The translations under genes were made by a program, and so were the position numbers. The notes beneath the pieces are model-generated. The model did no database searches. It was not told where the DNA came from and saw nothing but the letters and a program-made list of their open reading frames with translations. Of a DNA stretch of 64,000 nt, positions 1 through 9,307 are shown in pieces. Position 1 is the first letter of the stretch. The number at the start of each line of letters is the position of its first letter. The stretch comes from JAAELZ01 sp965223465 (GTDB taxonomy: Bacteria; Pseudomonadota; Gammaproteobacteria; Arenicellales; Poriferihabitantaceae): assembly GCA_965223465.1 (NCBI GenBank), contig OZ245025.1:2232001-2296000 (forward strand), in the 5' to 3' direction.

Positions 1-762
1 GTCTTCAGTCGCGACATTGCCTGATGCCCCTTTGGCATAAGGGCAACCACCTAAGCCTGCAACCGAGCTATCGACAACACCCACCCCAAGCGTCAGCGCA
101 GCGTAAATATTCGCCAGCGCCTGACCATAGGTATCATGAAAGTGGACGGCTAGCCGTTCAATCGGAACGTATTTAGCCACCGCCTCAATCATGGCAGTTG
201 CTGCCAAAGGCGTACCTACGCCAATAGTGTCGCCCAACGATACTTCATAACAACCCGAGTCAAGCAGCTGCCGCGCCAAATCTACCACGGCCTGAGCGGC
301 AATGTTGCCCTCATAAGGGCAACCCAATACGCAGGATACATACCCCCTTACTGCGATATCATTTGCCTGCGCGGTTTTAATCGCTTTTTCGTACTGCGCC
401 AAGCTTTGCGCAATACTACGGTTAATATTGCGTTGGCTGAATGTCTCCGAAGCAGCAGCAAACACGGCTATTTCTTTCACCCCTGCGGTAATAGCATCTT
501 GCAGGCCACGCTCATTGGGTACCAGTGCAGGGAATTGGGTAGAGGTGTCCAGATTGAGCCGGGCAAATACCGCCGCTGTATTCGCCATTTGCGGCACCCA
601 TTTGGGCGAAATAAAGCTCCCCGCCTCAATCACCGGCAGCCCGCACGCCGCAAGGTGCTGGATTAAATCAGCACGCTGGTCAACGGAAAGGGGGGCTGCT
701 TCATTCTGCAGACCATCACGGGGCCCGACTTCTACAATTTTAACCTGGCCGGGCAAGCTCAT
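1..762 (-). CDS. liuE: Hydroxymethylglutaryl-CoA lyase (partial, C-terminus beyond window)
   Basis: Cleaves 3-hydroxy-3-methylglutaryl-CoA to acetoacetate and acetyl-CoA, the last step of leucine breakdown. The 254 codons present begin with a segment ending VEVGPRDGLQNE, the DRE-TIM metallolyase start with its catalytic Arg/Asp. Later come the lyase-specific segment CVLGCPYEGN, the metal-binding HFHDTYGQ, and SSVAGLGGCPYAKGASGNVA holding the active-site Cys. The family is about 300 residues, so roughly 45 are missing past position 1. The start ATG (762-760) overlaps the TGA of the upstream carboxylase gene by 4 bases (ATGA), so the two are probably translationally coupled. Last visible gene of the liu operon; 3-methylglutaconyl-CoA hydratase could follow outside the window. 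Confidence 0.95.
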   Translation of the reverse strand, partial: MSLPGQVKIVEVGPRDGLQNEAAPLSVDQRADLIQHLAACGLPVIEAGSFISPKWVPQMANTAAVFARLNLDTSTQFPALVPNERGLQDAITAGVKEIAVFAAASETFSQRNINRSIAQSLAQYEKAIKTAQANDIAVRGYVSCVLGCPYEGNIAAQAVVDLARQLLDSGCYEVSLGDTIGVGTPLAATAMIEAVAKYVPIERLAVHFHDTYGQALANIYAALTLGVGVVDSSVAGLGGCPYAKGASGNVATED

Positions 763-2753
763 TGCGCAAACGTCAGCAAAATATCCCCTTCATTTACCTG
801 ATCGCCTACCTTGAAATTAAGCGTGGCGATTTCACCATCGGCTGCCGCGACAATAGCATGCTCCATTTTCATCGCCTCAATGGCAATTAGCTGATCTCCC
901 TCATTGACTGCGTCACCCACTTTGACATGACAGGCGATGACTTTCCCAGGCATCGGTGAGGCGTAATTATTCATTTGCCCGGCAAGCGCATCAGCTGGCT
1001 GGCCTAAATTTACCCGTTCGAAATGATAGCTTTGTTTATCGAACAGTATATCAACGCAATCATCTGCGCCTACTGTAACTACGTCGTAAATCGCGCCATC
1101 GAGTTCCAGTCTCAATTCGGGTGCGGCGTCTGCCAGCAGTTTTACCTCAAACGCGCGATCCGGTGTTTCTATGCGCCAGCGAGATGGACTGGGCCAAATC
1201 TTTATTGCGATTTGACGTTCGAGATGCTGCAGCAATATTGATTGTGCTGCATCTGACCCAACCCGCCAGCCCATTGAATCGGCCCAGGGTGACCAAGGAT
1301 CGGCGCTGAGTGACTGTGCTGCTTGCATATCTTGTGCTTGTTTCTGCACAAAATACACCGCTGCGCTAACTAACGCACCCTCATTTAGTGATGTTGTAGT
1401 TTGGATGAGCGTATCCAAATGTGAATCAATAAATCGCGTATTGGCGCCACCTTGTTGTACCGCGGTGTGCGCGCAAAGCGTGGCAAGAAAATTAAGGTTA
1501 TGCTTGGTACCAAGCAACTGATATTCACCAAGTGCTATCTCAAGACGTGCCAGTGCTTGCACGCGATCATCACCCTGGCAAATAAGCTTGGCAATCATTG
1601 GGTCGTAATACGGGCTGATAAAGTCGCCTTGTGCCACCCCGGTATCTACGCGAACACCCTTATTAGTTTTGGGTGCGTTTAAGTATGCGAGCTGACCAAT
1701 CGAAGGCAAGAAGTTTTGCTGCGGGTTTTCTGCGTATACCCGCACTTCTATCGCGTGGCCCTGCATTGCGATCTGCGACTGCTTGAGGGGCAGGGGCTGA
1801 CCAGCAGCAACCTGTAATTGCCAGGCTACCAAATCCTGCCCGGTAATCATTTCTGTTACGGGATGCTCGACTTGCAAACGCGTATTCATTTCCATGAAAT
1901 AAAACGTATCATCCGGTGCCAGTAAAAACTCAACCGTCCCCGCACCCAGATAGTTGATCGCTTTACTACAGTTAATCGCGTCCCCTGTCATTTGCTCACG
2001 TAGCTTGTCGCTTAATCCAGGTGCCGGTGCTTCTTCAAACACTTTTTGATGGCGGCGTTGTAACGAACAATCACGCTCATAAAGATGTACCACCGCACCA
2101 AAGCTATCAGCAAACACCTGAACTTCGATATGGCGTGTATCAGGCAGATACTTTTCCAGGATCACCGCGTCATCTCCGAATGCACCCATGCTCTCCCGCT
2201 TGACCGCTTCCAGTGCCGACACAAATTCACGCTCCGTTTCAACCACGCGCAGGCCTTTACCGCCCCCGCCCGCAACTGCCTTGATCAAAACGGGAAAACC
2301 AATTTTATTTGCGTGATCGATTAGCGTTGCGTCGCTTTGTTCAGGCCCGTCATAACCCGGTACTACCGGCACACTCGCCCCTTGCATCAAATGCCTGGCC
2401 GCACTTTTGGAGCCCATGGCGCGAATGGCTTCTAGCGTAGGGCCAATAAAGGTAATACCCTGTTTTGCGCACTGCTCGGCAAATCCAGCATTCTCGGATA
2501 AAAACCCGTATCCTGGGTGGATTGCCTCTGCCTGGGTTTGCCTGGCAATTTCGAGGACCTTATCGGCATCAAGATAACTGTGTTGGGGCTCGCTTTGGCC
2601 AACATAGACCGCTTCATCACACGCCTTTACGTGTAAGGCATCACGATCAGCATCTGAGTAAATCGCCACTGTTTGCACACCCATATTGCGTGCCGTGCGG
2701 GCGATCCGACAGGCAATTTCTCCGCGATTGGCGATCAGAATTTTTTGGAACAT
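759..2753 (-). CDS. liuD: 3-methylcrotonyl-CoA carboxylase, biotin-containing alpha subunit
   Basis: ATP-dependent carboxylation of 3-methylcrotonyl-CoA in leucine catabolism; this subunit carries biotin carboxylase and biotin carrier. 664 residues, normal for the family. The N-terminus is a Rossmann start (KILIANRGEIACRIART). The ATP-grasp glycine loop AVAGGGGKGLRVV is near residue 160 and the EMNTRLQVEHPVTE catalytic segment near 290. The C-terminal biotinyl domain has EAMKMEH with the biotinylated Lys at about 629. It lies 6 bp after the beta-subunit gene and overlaps the lyase gene. In Pseudomonas the order is liuB-liuC-liuD; here nothing lies between beta and alpha. Pairing with the adjacent beta gene excludes a stand-alone acetyl-CoA or pyruvate carboxylase. 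Confidence 0.96.
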   Translation of the reverse strand: MFQKILIANRGEIACRIARTARNMGVQTVAIYSDADRDALHVKACDEAVYVGQSEPQHSYLDADKVLEIARQTQAEAIHPGYGFLSENAGFAEQCAKQGITFIGPTLEAIRAMGSKSAARHLMQGASVPVVPGYDGPEQSDATLIDHANKIGFPVLIKAVAGGGGKGLRVVETEREFVSALEAVKRESMGAFGDDAVILEKYLPDTRHIEVQVFADSFGAVVHLYERDCSLQRRHQKVFEEAPAPGLSDKLREQMTGDAINCSKAINYLGAGTVEFLLAPDDTFYFMEMNTRLQVEHPVTEMITGQDLVAWQLQVAAGQPLPLKQSQIAMQGHAIEVRVYAENPQQNFLPSIGQLAYLNAPKTNKGVRVDTGVAQGDFISPYYDPMIAKLICQGDDRVQALARLEIALGEYQLLGTKHNLNFLATLCAHTAVQQGGANTRFIDSHLDTLIQTTTSLNEGALVSAAVYFVQKQAQDMQAAQSLSADPWSPWADSMGWRVGSDAAQSILLQHLERQIAIKIWPSPSRWRIETPDRAFEVKLLADAAPELRLELDGAIYDVVTVGADDCVDILFDKQSYHFERVNLGQPADALAGQMNNYASPMPGKVIACHVKVGDAVNEGDQLIAIEAMKMEHAIVAAADGEIATLNFKVGDQVNEGDILLTFAQ

Positions 2754-2759
2754 GACGCG

Positions 2760-4367
2760 CTACATCCTGAACACGCCAAAACGCGTTTTATCAATGTCAG
2801 CATTTAACGCTGCGGAAATACCCAGGCCTAATACTTTGCGGGTATCGACTGGATCTATGACACCATCATCCCATAGCCGTGCGCTGGCGTAGTATGGATG
2901 ACCTTGGTGTTCGTATTGTTCGCGCAGTGGCGCCTTAAATGCTTCTTGCTCTGTCTCGGGCCAATCCTCTCCATTGGCTTCCATCACATCTGCCTTGACC
3001 GTCGCCAATACATTCGCTGCCTGCTCGCCCCCCATAACCGAAATTCGCGCATTCGGCCACATCCATAAAAACCGTGCGCCGTAAGCGCGCCCACACATCG
3101 CGTAATTTCCCGCCCCAAAACTACCGCCCACAATAACGGTAAACTTGGGTACTTTAACCGAAGCAACCGCGGTGACCATCTTGGCACCGTCCTTTGCTAT
3201 GCCACCCGCTTCATACTGCTTACCCACCATAAAGCCAGTGATATTTTGTAAAAATACCAGCGGAATGTTGCGTTGCCCACATAGCTCCACAAAGTGCGCG
3301 CCTTTGAGCGCTGACTCAGAAAACAAAATGCCGTTATTGGCGACGATACCCACCGGATAGCCATGTATATGTGCAAATCCGCACACCAACGTGGTGCCGT
3401 AATTGGCTTTAAATTCATTGAAATCGCTATCGTCGACTACGCGTGCAATAATTTCGCGAATATCAAACTGCTGATTTAACTGCTTGGGTAACACCCCATA
3501 AATTTCCTCGGCAGGATAACGCGGCTCTTGCGGTGTCTGCAGCGCAAGCGTGACCGCTTTCGTACGATTTAAATGGCGTACAATATCACGCGTAATCGCC
3601 AGCGCATGATAATCATCCTCAGCAATATGGTCGACCACGCCGGATTGCTTGGCATGCACTTCAGCACCTCCCAGTTCTTCAGCGCTAACCACCTCACCGG
3701 TGGCGGCCTTAACCAAAGGCGGGCCACCCAGAAAAATCGTGCCCTGATTACGCACAATGATGCTTTCATCGCACATCGCGGGGACATACGCCCCACCTGC
3801 AGTACAACTCCCCATGGTGACCGCAATTTGCGGAATACCGGCAGCGGATAAATTCGCCTGGTTGTAAAAAATGCGTCCGAAATGCTCTTTGTCAGGAAAC
3901 ACTTCGTCTTGCAGGGGTAAGAAGGCGCCACCAGAATCCACTAAATAGATGCATGGCAAGTGGTTTTCCAGGGCGATTTCCTGTGCGCGCAGATGTTTTT
4001 TAACCGTAACCGGAAAATAAGTACCGCCTTTCACCGTCGCATCGTTGGCCACCACAATGCACTCCTGACCGGAAACCCGACCGATACCGGTAACAATACC
4101 ACCCGCTGCAACACCGCCCGAGTACATCTGATCGCCCGCGAGCGCAGAAAACTCCAGAAATGGGCTACCCGCATCAAGCAGCTGATCAATACGATCTCGC
4201 ACAAATAGCTTACCCCGGTCGGTGTGCTTTTTAAGCGCCCGCTCACCACCACCCTTGCTGATACCGACTAGCTTTTCCCGCAGCTCAGTCGCAACACCGC
4301 GATGATGCGCTGCATTTTCGGTAAATGCTTCGCTGTGAGGATCAATATGGGTTTGAATGCGGGGCAT
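2760..4367 (-). CDS. liuB: 3-methylcrotonyl-CoA carboxylase, carboxyltransferase beta subunit
   Basis: Transfers CO2 from carboxybiotin on the alpha subunit to 3-methylcrotonyl-CoA. 535 residues, the usual length. It shows the two crotonase-like carboxyltransferase halves. The N-half has VANDATVKGGTYFPVTVKKH and the oxyanion-type turn GSCTAGGAYVPAMCDE. The C-half has FLQNITGFMVGKQYEAGGI and VGGSFGAGNYAMCGRAY. The residues RFLWMWPNARISVMGGEQAA are typical of methylcrotonyl- and geranyl-CoA carboxylases rather than propionyl-CoA carboxylase. Context with isovaleryl-CoA dehydrogenase and HMG-CoA lyase fixes the leucine pathway. The gap to the upstream thiolase gene is 24 bp. Confidence 0.96.
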   Translation of the reverse strand: MPRIQTHIDPHSEAFTENAAHHRGVATELREKLVGISKGGGERALKKHTDRGKLFVRDRIDQLLDAGSPFLEFSALAGDQMYSGGVAAGGIVTGIGRVSGQECIVVANDATVKGGTYFPVTVKKHLRAQEIALENHLPCIYLVDSGGAFLPLQDEVFPDKEHFGRIFYNQANLSAAGIPQIAVTMGSCTAGGAYVPAMCDESIIVRNQGTIFLGGPPLVKAATGEVVSAEELGGAEVHAKQSGVVDHIAEDDYHALAITRDIVRHLNRTKAVTLALQTPQEPRYPAEEIYGVLPKQLNQQFDIREIIARVVDDSDFNEFKANYGTTLVCGFAHIHGYPVGIVANNGILFSESALKGAHFVELCGQRNIPLVFLQNITGFMVGKQYEAGGIAKDGAKMVTAVASVKVPKFTVIVGGSFGAGNYAMCGRAYGARFLWMWPNARISVMGGEQAANVLATVKADVMEANGEDWPETEQEAFKAPLREQYEHQGHPYYASARLWDDGVIDPVDTRKVLGLGISAALNADIDKTRFGVFRM

Positions 4368-4391
4368 CGTGATAAGGCAATGAATCGATGC

Positions 4392-5576
4392 CTAAATTAT
4401 TCGTTCAAACGCCATTGCAGTGGCTTCACCGCCCCCAATACACAAAGAAGCAACGCCCCGTTTGAGATCATATGTTTTTAACGCAGCCAATAATGTGACG
4501 ATGATTCTGGCACCAGAGGCACCAATCGGGTGCCCTAACGCGCAAGCGCCACCGTGAACATTTACTTTTTCATGTGCCAAATTCAAATCTTGCATGGCCG
4601 CCATCGTGACCACCGCAAAGGCCTCGTTGATCTCATACAAATCAACCTCGTCTGTTCGCCAGCCGATTTGTTCCAACAGTTTCTGCATGGCGTAGACAGG
4701 CGCAGTGGTAAACCAACTTGGCTCTTGGGCATGCGTGGTATGCCCGATAATTCGCGCTTCAGGGGTTATCCCCAATTTTTCGGCCGTTGATTCGCGCATT
4801 AGTAACAATGCGGCAGCACCATCGGAAATCGAGCTGGCATTAGCCGCGGTTACGGTACCGTCTTTTCTGAACGCGGGCCGTAAGTGCGGTATTTTGTCGA
4901 TCTGGGCGTTCAATGGTTGCTCATCCTGTTCAATTAAATTTTCTTGGCGGCGTGATTGAACCATTACGGGGGTAATCTCCGCGCCAAAGTGACCCTCTTT
5001 GGTCGCCTTGATCGCGCGCTCTAGTGAGGTAATGGCAAACGCGTCCTGAGCTTCACGGCTAAACCGATATTTGTCTGCACAGCTTTCTGCAAACACCCCC
5101 ATTAACTTGCCTTTATCGTAGGCATCTTCTAAACCATCGAGAAACATGTGATCCATCACCTGTCCATGCCCCATGCGCAGACCATCACGCACCTTGGGCA
5201 GCACATAAGGTGCGTTAGACATACTTTCCATCCCACCCGCAATCATTACATCATTGACGCCTGCGCGCAGCATATCGTGCGCCAGCATGGCAGCCTTCAT
5301 ACCGGAGCCGCACATTTTATTAATCGTCGTACAGTTGGTACTCAGCGGCAAATTCGCTCCGAGTACAGCTTGACGAGCCGGTGCCTGACCTTGACCAGCA
5401 GGCAGCACATTACCCATAATGGCCTCTTGCACAGCTCCCGGTTGTATTGCAGCACGTTCTATGGTCGCAGCAATCGCAGCTGCACCCAATTCGCTGGCAG
5501 ACATCGCTGCCAAGCTGCCCTGAAAACCACCCATGGGGGTACGCGCGCTGGAAGCAATAACGATTGGATCGTTCAT
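4392..5576 (-). CDS. Acetyl-CoA acetyltransferase (thiolase II type)
   Basis: Reversible condensation or thiolysis of acetoacetyl-CoA/acetyl-CoA. 394 residues, typical thiolase. The nucleophile Cys89 sits in NKMCGSGMKAA, the His in NEAFA-type and GGACALGHPIGASGARI segments, and the C-terminal proton-donating Cys in SLCIGGGEATAMA. It is the second gene of the liu operon, 11 bp after isovaleryl-CoA dehydrogenase and 24 bp before the carboxylase beta gene. HMG-CoA lyase produces acetoacetate, so a thiolase fits downstream use, but activation of acetoacetate (a CoA-transferase or synthetase) is not encoded here. It may equally serve general beta-oxidation end steps (atoB/phbA-like). Confidence 0.93.
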   Translation of the reverse strand: MNDPIVIASSARTPMGGFQGSLAAMSASELGAAAIAATIERAAIQPGAVQEAIMGNVLPAGQGQAPARQAVLGANLPLSTNCTTINKMCGSGMKAAMLAHDMLRAGVNDVMIAGGMESMSNAPYVLPKVRDGLRMGHGQVMDHMFLDGLEDAYDKGKLMGVFAESCADKYRFSREAQDAFAITSLERAIKATKEGHFGAEITPVMVQSRRQENLIEQDEQPLNAQIDKIPHLRPAFRKDGTVTAANASSISDGAAALLLMRESTAEKLGITPEARIIGHTTHAQEPSWFTTAPVYAMQKLLEQIGWRTDEVDLYEINEAFAVVTMAAMQDLNLAHEKVNVHGGACALGHPIGASGARIIVTLLAALKTYDLKRGVASLCIGGGEATAMAFERII

Positions 5577-5587
5577 AGTTCAGTCAA

Positions 5588-6751
5588 TTATTTTGTTTGG
5601 TTGAATAGTTCGCGGCCGATTAGCATACGGCGAATTTCTGAGGTTCCAGCACCGATTTCATACAGCTTAGCATCCCGCAACAAACGTCCCGCAGGGAATT
5701 CGTTGATATAGCCGTTGCCGCCTAGAATCTGGATCGTATCGAGCGCCATTTGAGTGGCTTTTTCAGCGGTAAACAAAATAACCCCTGCGGCGTCTTTTCT
5801 ATCCACCCGCCCCTGATCGCACGCGCGACCCACCGTATAAACATATGCCCGACAAGCGTTCATGGTGGAATACATATCTGCTATTTTACCTTGGATAAGC
5901 TGAAACTCGCCGATTGGTTGCCCGAATTGTTCGCGTTGATGAATATAGGGCACGGCAGTATCCATACATGCCAGCATAATACCAGTTGGGCCTGCTGCCA
6001 ATATGGCTCGCTCGTAGTCCAAGCCGCTCATCAACACCCGGACCCCGTGATTTAACTCGCCTAGAATATTTTCCGCTGGCACCTCGACATCCTTAAACAC
6101 TAGCTCGCCTGTGTTGGATCCGCGCATGCCGAGTTTATCGAGCTTTTGTGCGGTTTCAACACCAAAATCTTTCTCAACGATAAAGGCCGTGATGCCCTTG
6201 GGACCGGCTGCTAAATCAGTTTTAGCATAGACCACGACAACATCCGCATCGGGGCCATTGGTAATCCACATTTTGGTGCCGTTTAGCACGTAATGGTCAT
6301 CTTTTTTAACCGCCGTCATTTTCATGCTGACCACATCTGAGCCCGCTCCCGGTTCTGACATTGCCAGCGCACCTACGTGCTCACCACTAATTAGTTTGGA
6401 TAAATATTGCTCCTTTTGGGACTGATTACCATTGCGCCTAATCTGATTCACACATAAATTAGAGTGTGCGCCATAACTCAAGCCAACCGACGCGGAAGCG
6501 CGGCTAATTTCTTCCATCGCGACGATATGTGCAAGATAGCCCATATTGGCACCACCAAATTCTTCTGGTGCCGTAATTCCGAGCAGCCCCATCTCGCCGA
6601 ATTTTCTCCATAGCTGATTAGGAAAAGCGTTATTTTCGTCAATCTCAGCGGCGAGTGGCGCGATTTCCTGCTGGCAAAAACTCTGCACTGATTCACGCAG
6701 TAGATCAATATCTTCGCCCAGATTAAAGTTCAGGCTGGGGTATGCGAGCAT
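5588..6751 (-). CDS. liuA: Isovaleryl-CoA dehydrogenase
   Basis: FAD enzyme converting isovaleryl-CoA to 3-methylcrotonyl-CoA. 387 residues, the acyl-CoA dehydrogenase norm. Visible motifs are ALAMSEPGAGSDVVSMK (FAD/substrate loop), KMWITNGPDADVVVVYAKT, the catalytic Glu at about 247 in SGLDYERAILAAGP, and the C-terminal IQILGGNGYINEFPAGRLLRDAKLYEIGAGTSEIRR. A catalytic Glu at this internal position, rather than near residue 370, is the hallmark of isovaleryl-CoA dehydrogenases. First gene of the operon; the start ATG at 6751 follows a palindromic operator and sigma70-like promoter at 6782-6810. Confidence 0.96.
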   Translation of the reverse strand: MLAYPSLNFNLGEDIDLLRESVQSFCQQEIAPLAAEIDENNAFPNQLWRKFGEMGLLGITAPEEFGGANMGYLAHIVAMEEISRASASVGLSYGAHSNLCVNQIRRNGNQSQKEQYLSKLISGEHVGALAMSEPGAGSDVVSMKMTAVKKDDHYVLNGTKMWITNGPDADVVVVYAKTDLAAGPKGITAFIVEKDFGVETAQKLDKLGMRGSNTGELVFKDVEVPAENILGELNHGVRVLMSGLDYERAILAAGPTGIMLACMDTAVPYIHQREQFGQPIGEFQLIQGKIADMYSTMNACRAYVYTVGRACDQGRVDRKDAAGVILFTAEKATQMALDTIQILGGNGYINEFPAGRLLRDAKLYEIGAGTSEIRRMLIGRELFNQTK

Positions 6752-6781
6752 ATTTGTATAGATTTTAAGGTAAGGACAAAA

Positions 6782-6810
6782 AAGATACCTTACGTTTACG
6801 TAAACGTCAA
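6782..6810 (-). promoter_or_regulatory. LiuR-like operator within the liuA promoter
   Basis: A perfect 16-bp palindrome, ACGTTTACGTAAACGT (6793-6808), lies about 40 bp before liuA. Read on minus, TTGACG (6810-6805) is a good -35; 17 bp later TATCTT (6787-6782) can serve as -10, so the dyad fills the spacer. MerR-family regulators bind spacer dyads, and LiuR controls liu operons in many gammaproteobacteria. That LiuR binds here is inference; no merR-type gene is in the window. Confidence 0.65.
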
Positions 6811-7015
6811 CCTATGCTAAGAAAATAACGATGTAATTAATTAAGGTATGGCTCGATAAAGTGACAAGCTTTAACACGCCCGCTCAGAATAAGGTTTACT
6901 CACTATTGCAATGCGAGTAGGATCAGGTTCCAATGCGTATTGTCACTGGTTTTGATTTCCCTTGATCATGCGTAAATCAAGTTTTGTAAATAATAATATA
7001 CAGTGGAGAACGAGG

Positions 7016-8032
7016 ATGAAAATTAGTAAATTGATTTGTACAGGTGCATTGCTTACAGCCATGGTTACTACGGCGCAAGCTGACACTTTAGAAGACGTGA
7101 AAGCGCGCGGCATTCTAAACTGCGGCGTGAGTGAAGGCGTACCAGGTTTCTCAAACCCCGATGAAAATGGTAATTGGGCTGGGCTCGACTCAGATATATG
7201 TCGAGCTATCGCGTCGGCCATATTCAATGACCCCGAGAAAGTCAATTTCGTACCATTGGCATCGAAACAAAAAATTCTTGCGGTGGTTACCGGCCAAGTG
7301 GACTTAACCTCTCGAACCACAACCTGGACCATGAAACGTGATACCAAAGAAGGGGTCGATTTCACTACGGTGGTTTTTTATGATGGTCAGGGATTTATGA
7401 CCCGCAAGGAAAACAATATCAGCGAAGGCAAGCAACTGGATGGGGCCTCAATCTGCGTGACCGCAGGTACCACAACCGAGCTAAATCTCGCTGATTTTGC
7501 CGCCGCCAATAACATAAGTGTTGAAGCGGTTGTATTTGAAGGAAAAAAAGAAGCGGTGAATGCTTATAAAGCGGGGCGTTGCGACGCACTCACTACGGAT
7601 AAGAGCCAGCTCACTGCTTTTCGTACAACCATGGAAGATCCTGCAGCTCACATTATCCTGCCCGAACTGATTTCCAAGGAACCACTCGCTCCGTTGGTAC
7701 GCCATGGCGACAACAAATGGAAAGATTTAGTCACCTGGGTCATCAATGGTTTGATCACCGCAGAAGAGCTCGGGGTTACCCAAGCCAATGCAGCTGATAT
7801 GGCAGCCAGCTCAGAAAATCCAACGGTCCAACGTATGTTAGGTACCTCCGGAGAATATGGCAGCTATATCGGTTTAGACAACGACTGGATGTTAAAAGCC
7901 ATTACGCAATTGGGCAATTACGGTGAGATATTTGAACGAAACCTGGGCCAGGGAACCGCGCTAAAAATGGACCGCGGAAGTAATGCCTTACCCAAAGATG
8001 GTGGTTTGCTTTACGCTCCTGCCTTTCGTTAA
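7016..8032 (+). CDS. aapJ: General L-amino acid ABC transporter, periplasmic binding protein
   Basis: Captures polar L-amino acids in the periplasm for the AapQMP importer. A Sec signal peptide (ISKLICTGALLTAMVTTAQA) precedes the mature TLEDVKARGILNCGVSEGVPG. The family-3 solute-binding fold follows, with LTSRTTTWTMKRD, DFTTVVFYDGQGFM and CDALTTDKSQL typical of AapJ/BztA. 338 residues. I start at 7016 because GGAG (7005-7008) is well spaced before that ATG and the signal peptide begins there; a further upstream in-frame ATG (6962) has no such signal. First of four co-directional genes; a strong hairpin at 8040-8080 separates it from the permeases. Confidence 0.95.
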   Translation: MKISKLICTGALLTAMVTTAQADTLEDVKARGILNCGVSEGVPGFSNPDENGNWAGLDSDICRAIASAIFNDPEKVNFVPLASKQKILAVVTGQVDLTSRTTTWTMKRDTKEGVDFTTVVFYDGQGFMTRKENNISEGKQLDGASICVTAGTTTELNLADFAAANNISVEAVVFEGKKEAVNAYKAGRCDALTTDKSQLTAFRTTMEDPAAHIILPELISKEPLAPLVRHGDNKWKDLVTWVINGLITAEELGVTQANAADMAASSENPTVQRMLGTSGEYGSYIGLDNDWMLKAITQLGNYGEIFERNLGQGTALKMDRGSNALPKDGGLLYAPAFR

Positions 8033-8039
8033 TACCAAT

Positions 8040-8080
8040 ATGGATCGATGCGGCGGCTACCCCACCTTGCATCGATCCAT
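8040..8080 (+). promoter_or_regulatory. Intercistronic hairpin after aapJ
   Basis: A perfect 12-bp inverted repeat (ATGGATCGATGC at 8040-8051, complement at 8069-8080) with a 17-nt loop lies 7 bp after the aapJ stop. No U-tract follows, so it is not a classical terminator. Such structures between a binding-protein gene and its permease genes commonly protect the upstream mRNA from 3' decay, giving an excess of binding protein; that role here is inferred. Confidence 0.65.
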
Positions 8081-8156
8081 GACTTAACGCTAGATCGAAT
8101 CAAACGCAGACCCTTCGGGTGCTGCAGACAATTGATCCTCACGCGTTACGAATTTG

Positions 8157-9305
8157 ATGTTTAACTTGACGAGTAAGCGCGTATATTCTTTTGCGCTACA
8201 GGTTCTATTCATGGCGGTGGTGGTTTGGGCCATCTATACGCTCATGCTGACCACCAAAGCAAATTTGGAAGCGCGCCATGTGGAATCCGGTTTTGAATTT
8301 CTCTCACAACGTGCCGGCATTCCAATCAATGTTTCGCTGATAGATTATTCTCCCAGTGATACTTATGGTCGTGCTTTTCTGGTCGGCATCATCAATACGC
8401 TGTACACCTCAGTTTTTTGCATCATTCTGGCAACGCTGATCGGTATAATCATGGGGGTGGCGCAAGTATCCAGCAATTTATTGATCGCCAAGCTGGCAGA
8501 AATATATGTCGAGCTATTACGAAATATACCGCTTTTACTCACCCTTTTATTTATCTATGGGGTGGTGTTAGCGGGCCTGCCGTCAGTACGCAATGCCTGG
8601 GAGTTTATGCCAAGCTGGTTCCTGACCCAACGTGGCATCTATTTTCCCAAACCGATGCCCACTCAGGGGTTTAACCTGGTTATGCTCGCGATAGCAATCG
8701 CCATAGTAGCAGCATTTTTGTATGCGTGGTGGGCACGCAAAAAACAATATAACACGGGTCACGCCTCACCCGTCCTGCGCACCAACTTCGCCCTATTGTT
8801 AATTCTACCGATCGGTGCCTTTTTAGCGATGGGGCAACCGCTCGATTGGGATACGCCAGCATTGGGAGGATTTAATTTCAAAGGCGGGATGAAACTTACC
8901 CCTGAATTTATTGCATTGGTTGTCGGTCTGTCGATGTATCGTGGTGCTTTTATTGCAGAGAATGTCAGAAGCGGTATTTTGTCAGTTCCGAAAGGCGAAC
9001 TGGAGGCCGCCAACGCACTAGGTCTGGAGCCCGGCAGGGTAATGCGCTCAATCACCTTACCACAAGCGCTGCGTACCATCATTCCGGCGACCACCAATGA
9101 TTACGCCAGCATCGTCAAAGATTCCTCCTTGGCCATTGCCATCGGCTTTGCTGATATGGTTTCAATTGGAGGCACGATGATCGGCCAAAATGGACAGGCA
9201 ATTGAGGTGATCGCTATTTGGATGGCGGTGTATCTAACCATTAATCTGGTCATCTCGGTAGGCATGAATTTTGCGAATGCCAAGTATCAAATCGTAACTC
9301 GCTAA
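8157..9305 (+). CDS. aapQ: General L-amino acid ABC transporter, permease 1
   Basis: Inner-membrane subunit of the Aap/Bzt importer, pairing with AapM. About 382 residues with several hydrophobic segments. The HisM-family permease core (GIINTLYTSVFCIILATLIGI) and EAA loop (EAANALGLEPGRVMRSITLPQALR) lie in the C-terminal half. A long, poorly conserved insert between the first helices is characteristic of AapQ. Start: ATG at 8157; a TTG directly before (8154) is possible, and no strong Shine-Dalgarno decides it. The stop is 2 bp before aapM. Confidence 0.93.
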   Translation: MFNLTSKRVYSFALQVLFMAVVVWAIYTLMLTTKANLEARHVESGFEFLSQRAGIPINVSLIDYSPSDTYGRAFLVGIINTLYTSVFCIILATLIGIIMGVAQVSSNLLIAKLAEIYVELLRNIPLLLTLLFIYGVVLAGLPSVRNAWEFMPSWFLTQRGIYFPKPMPTQGFNLVMLAIAIAIVAAFLYAWWARKKQYNTGHASPVLRTNFALLLILPIGAFLAMGQPLDWDTPALGGFNFKGGMKLTPEFIALVVGLSMYRGAFIAENVRSGILSVPKGELEAANALGLEPGRVMRSITLPQALRTIIPATTNDYASIVKDSSLAIAIGFADMVSIGGTMIGQNGQAIEVIAIWMAVYLTINLVISVGMNFANAKYQIVTR

Positions 9306-9307
9306 CA

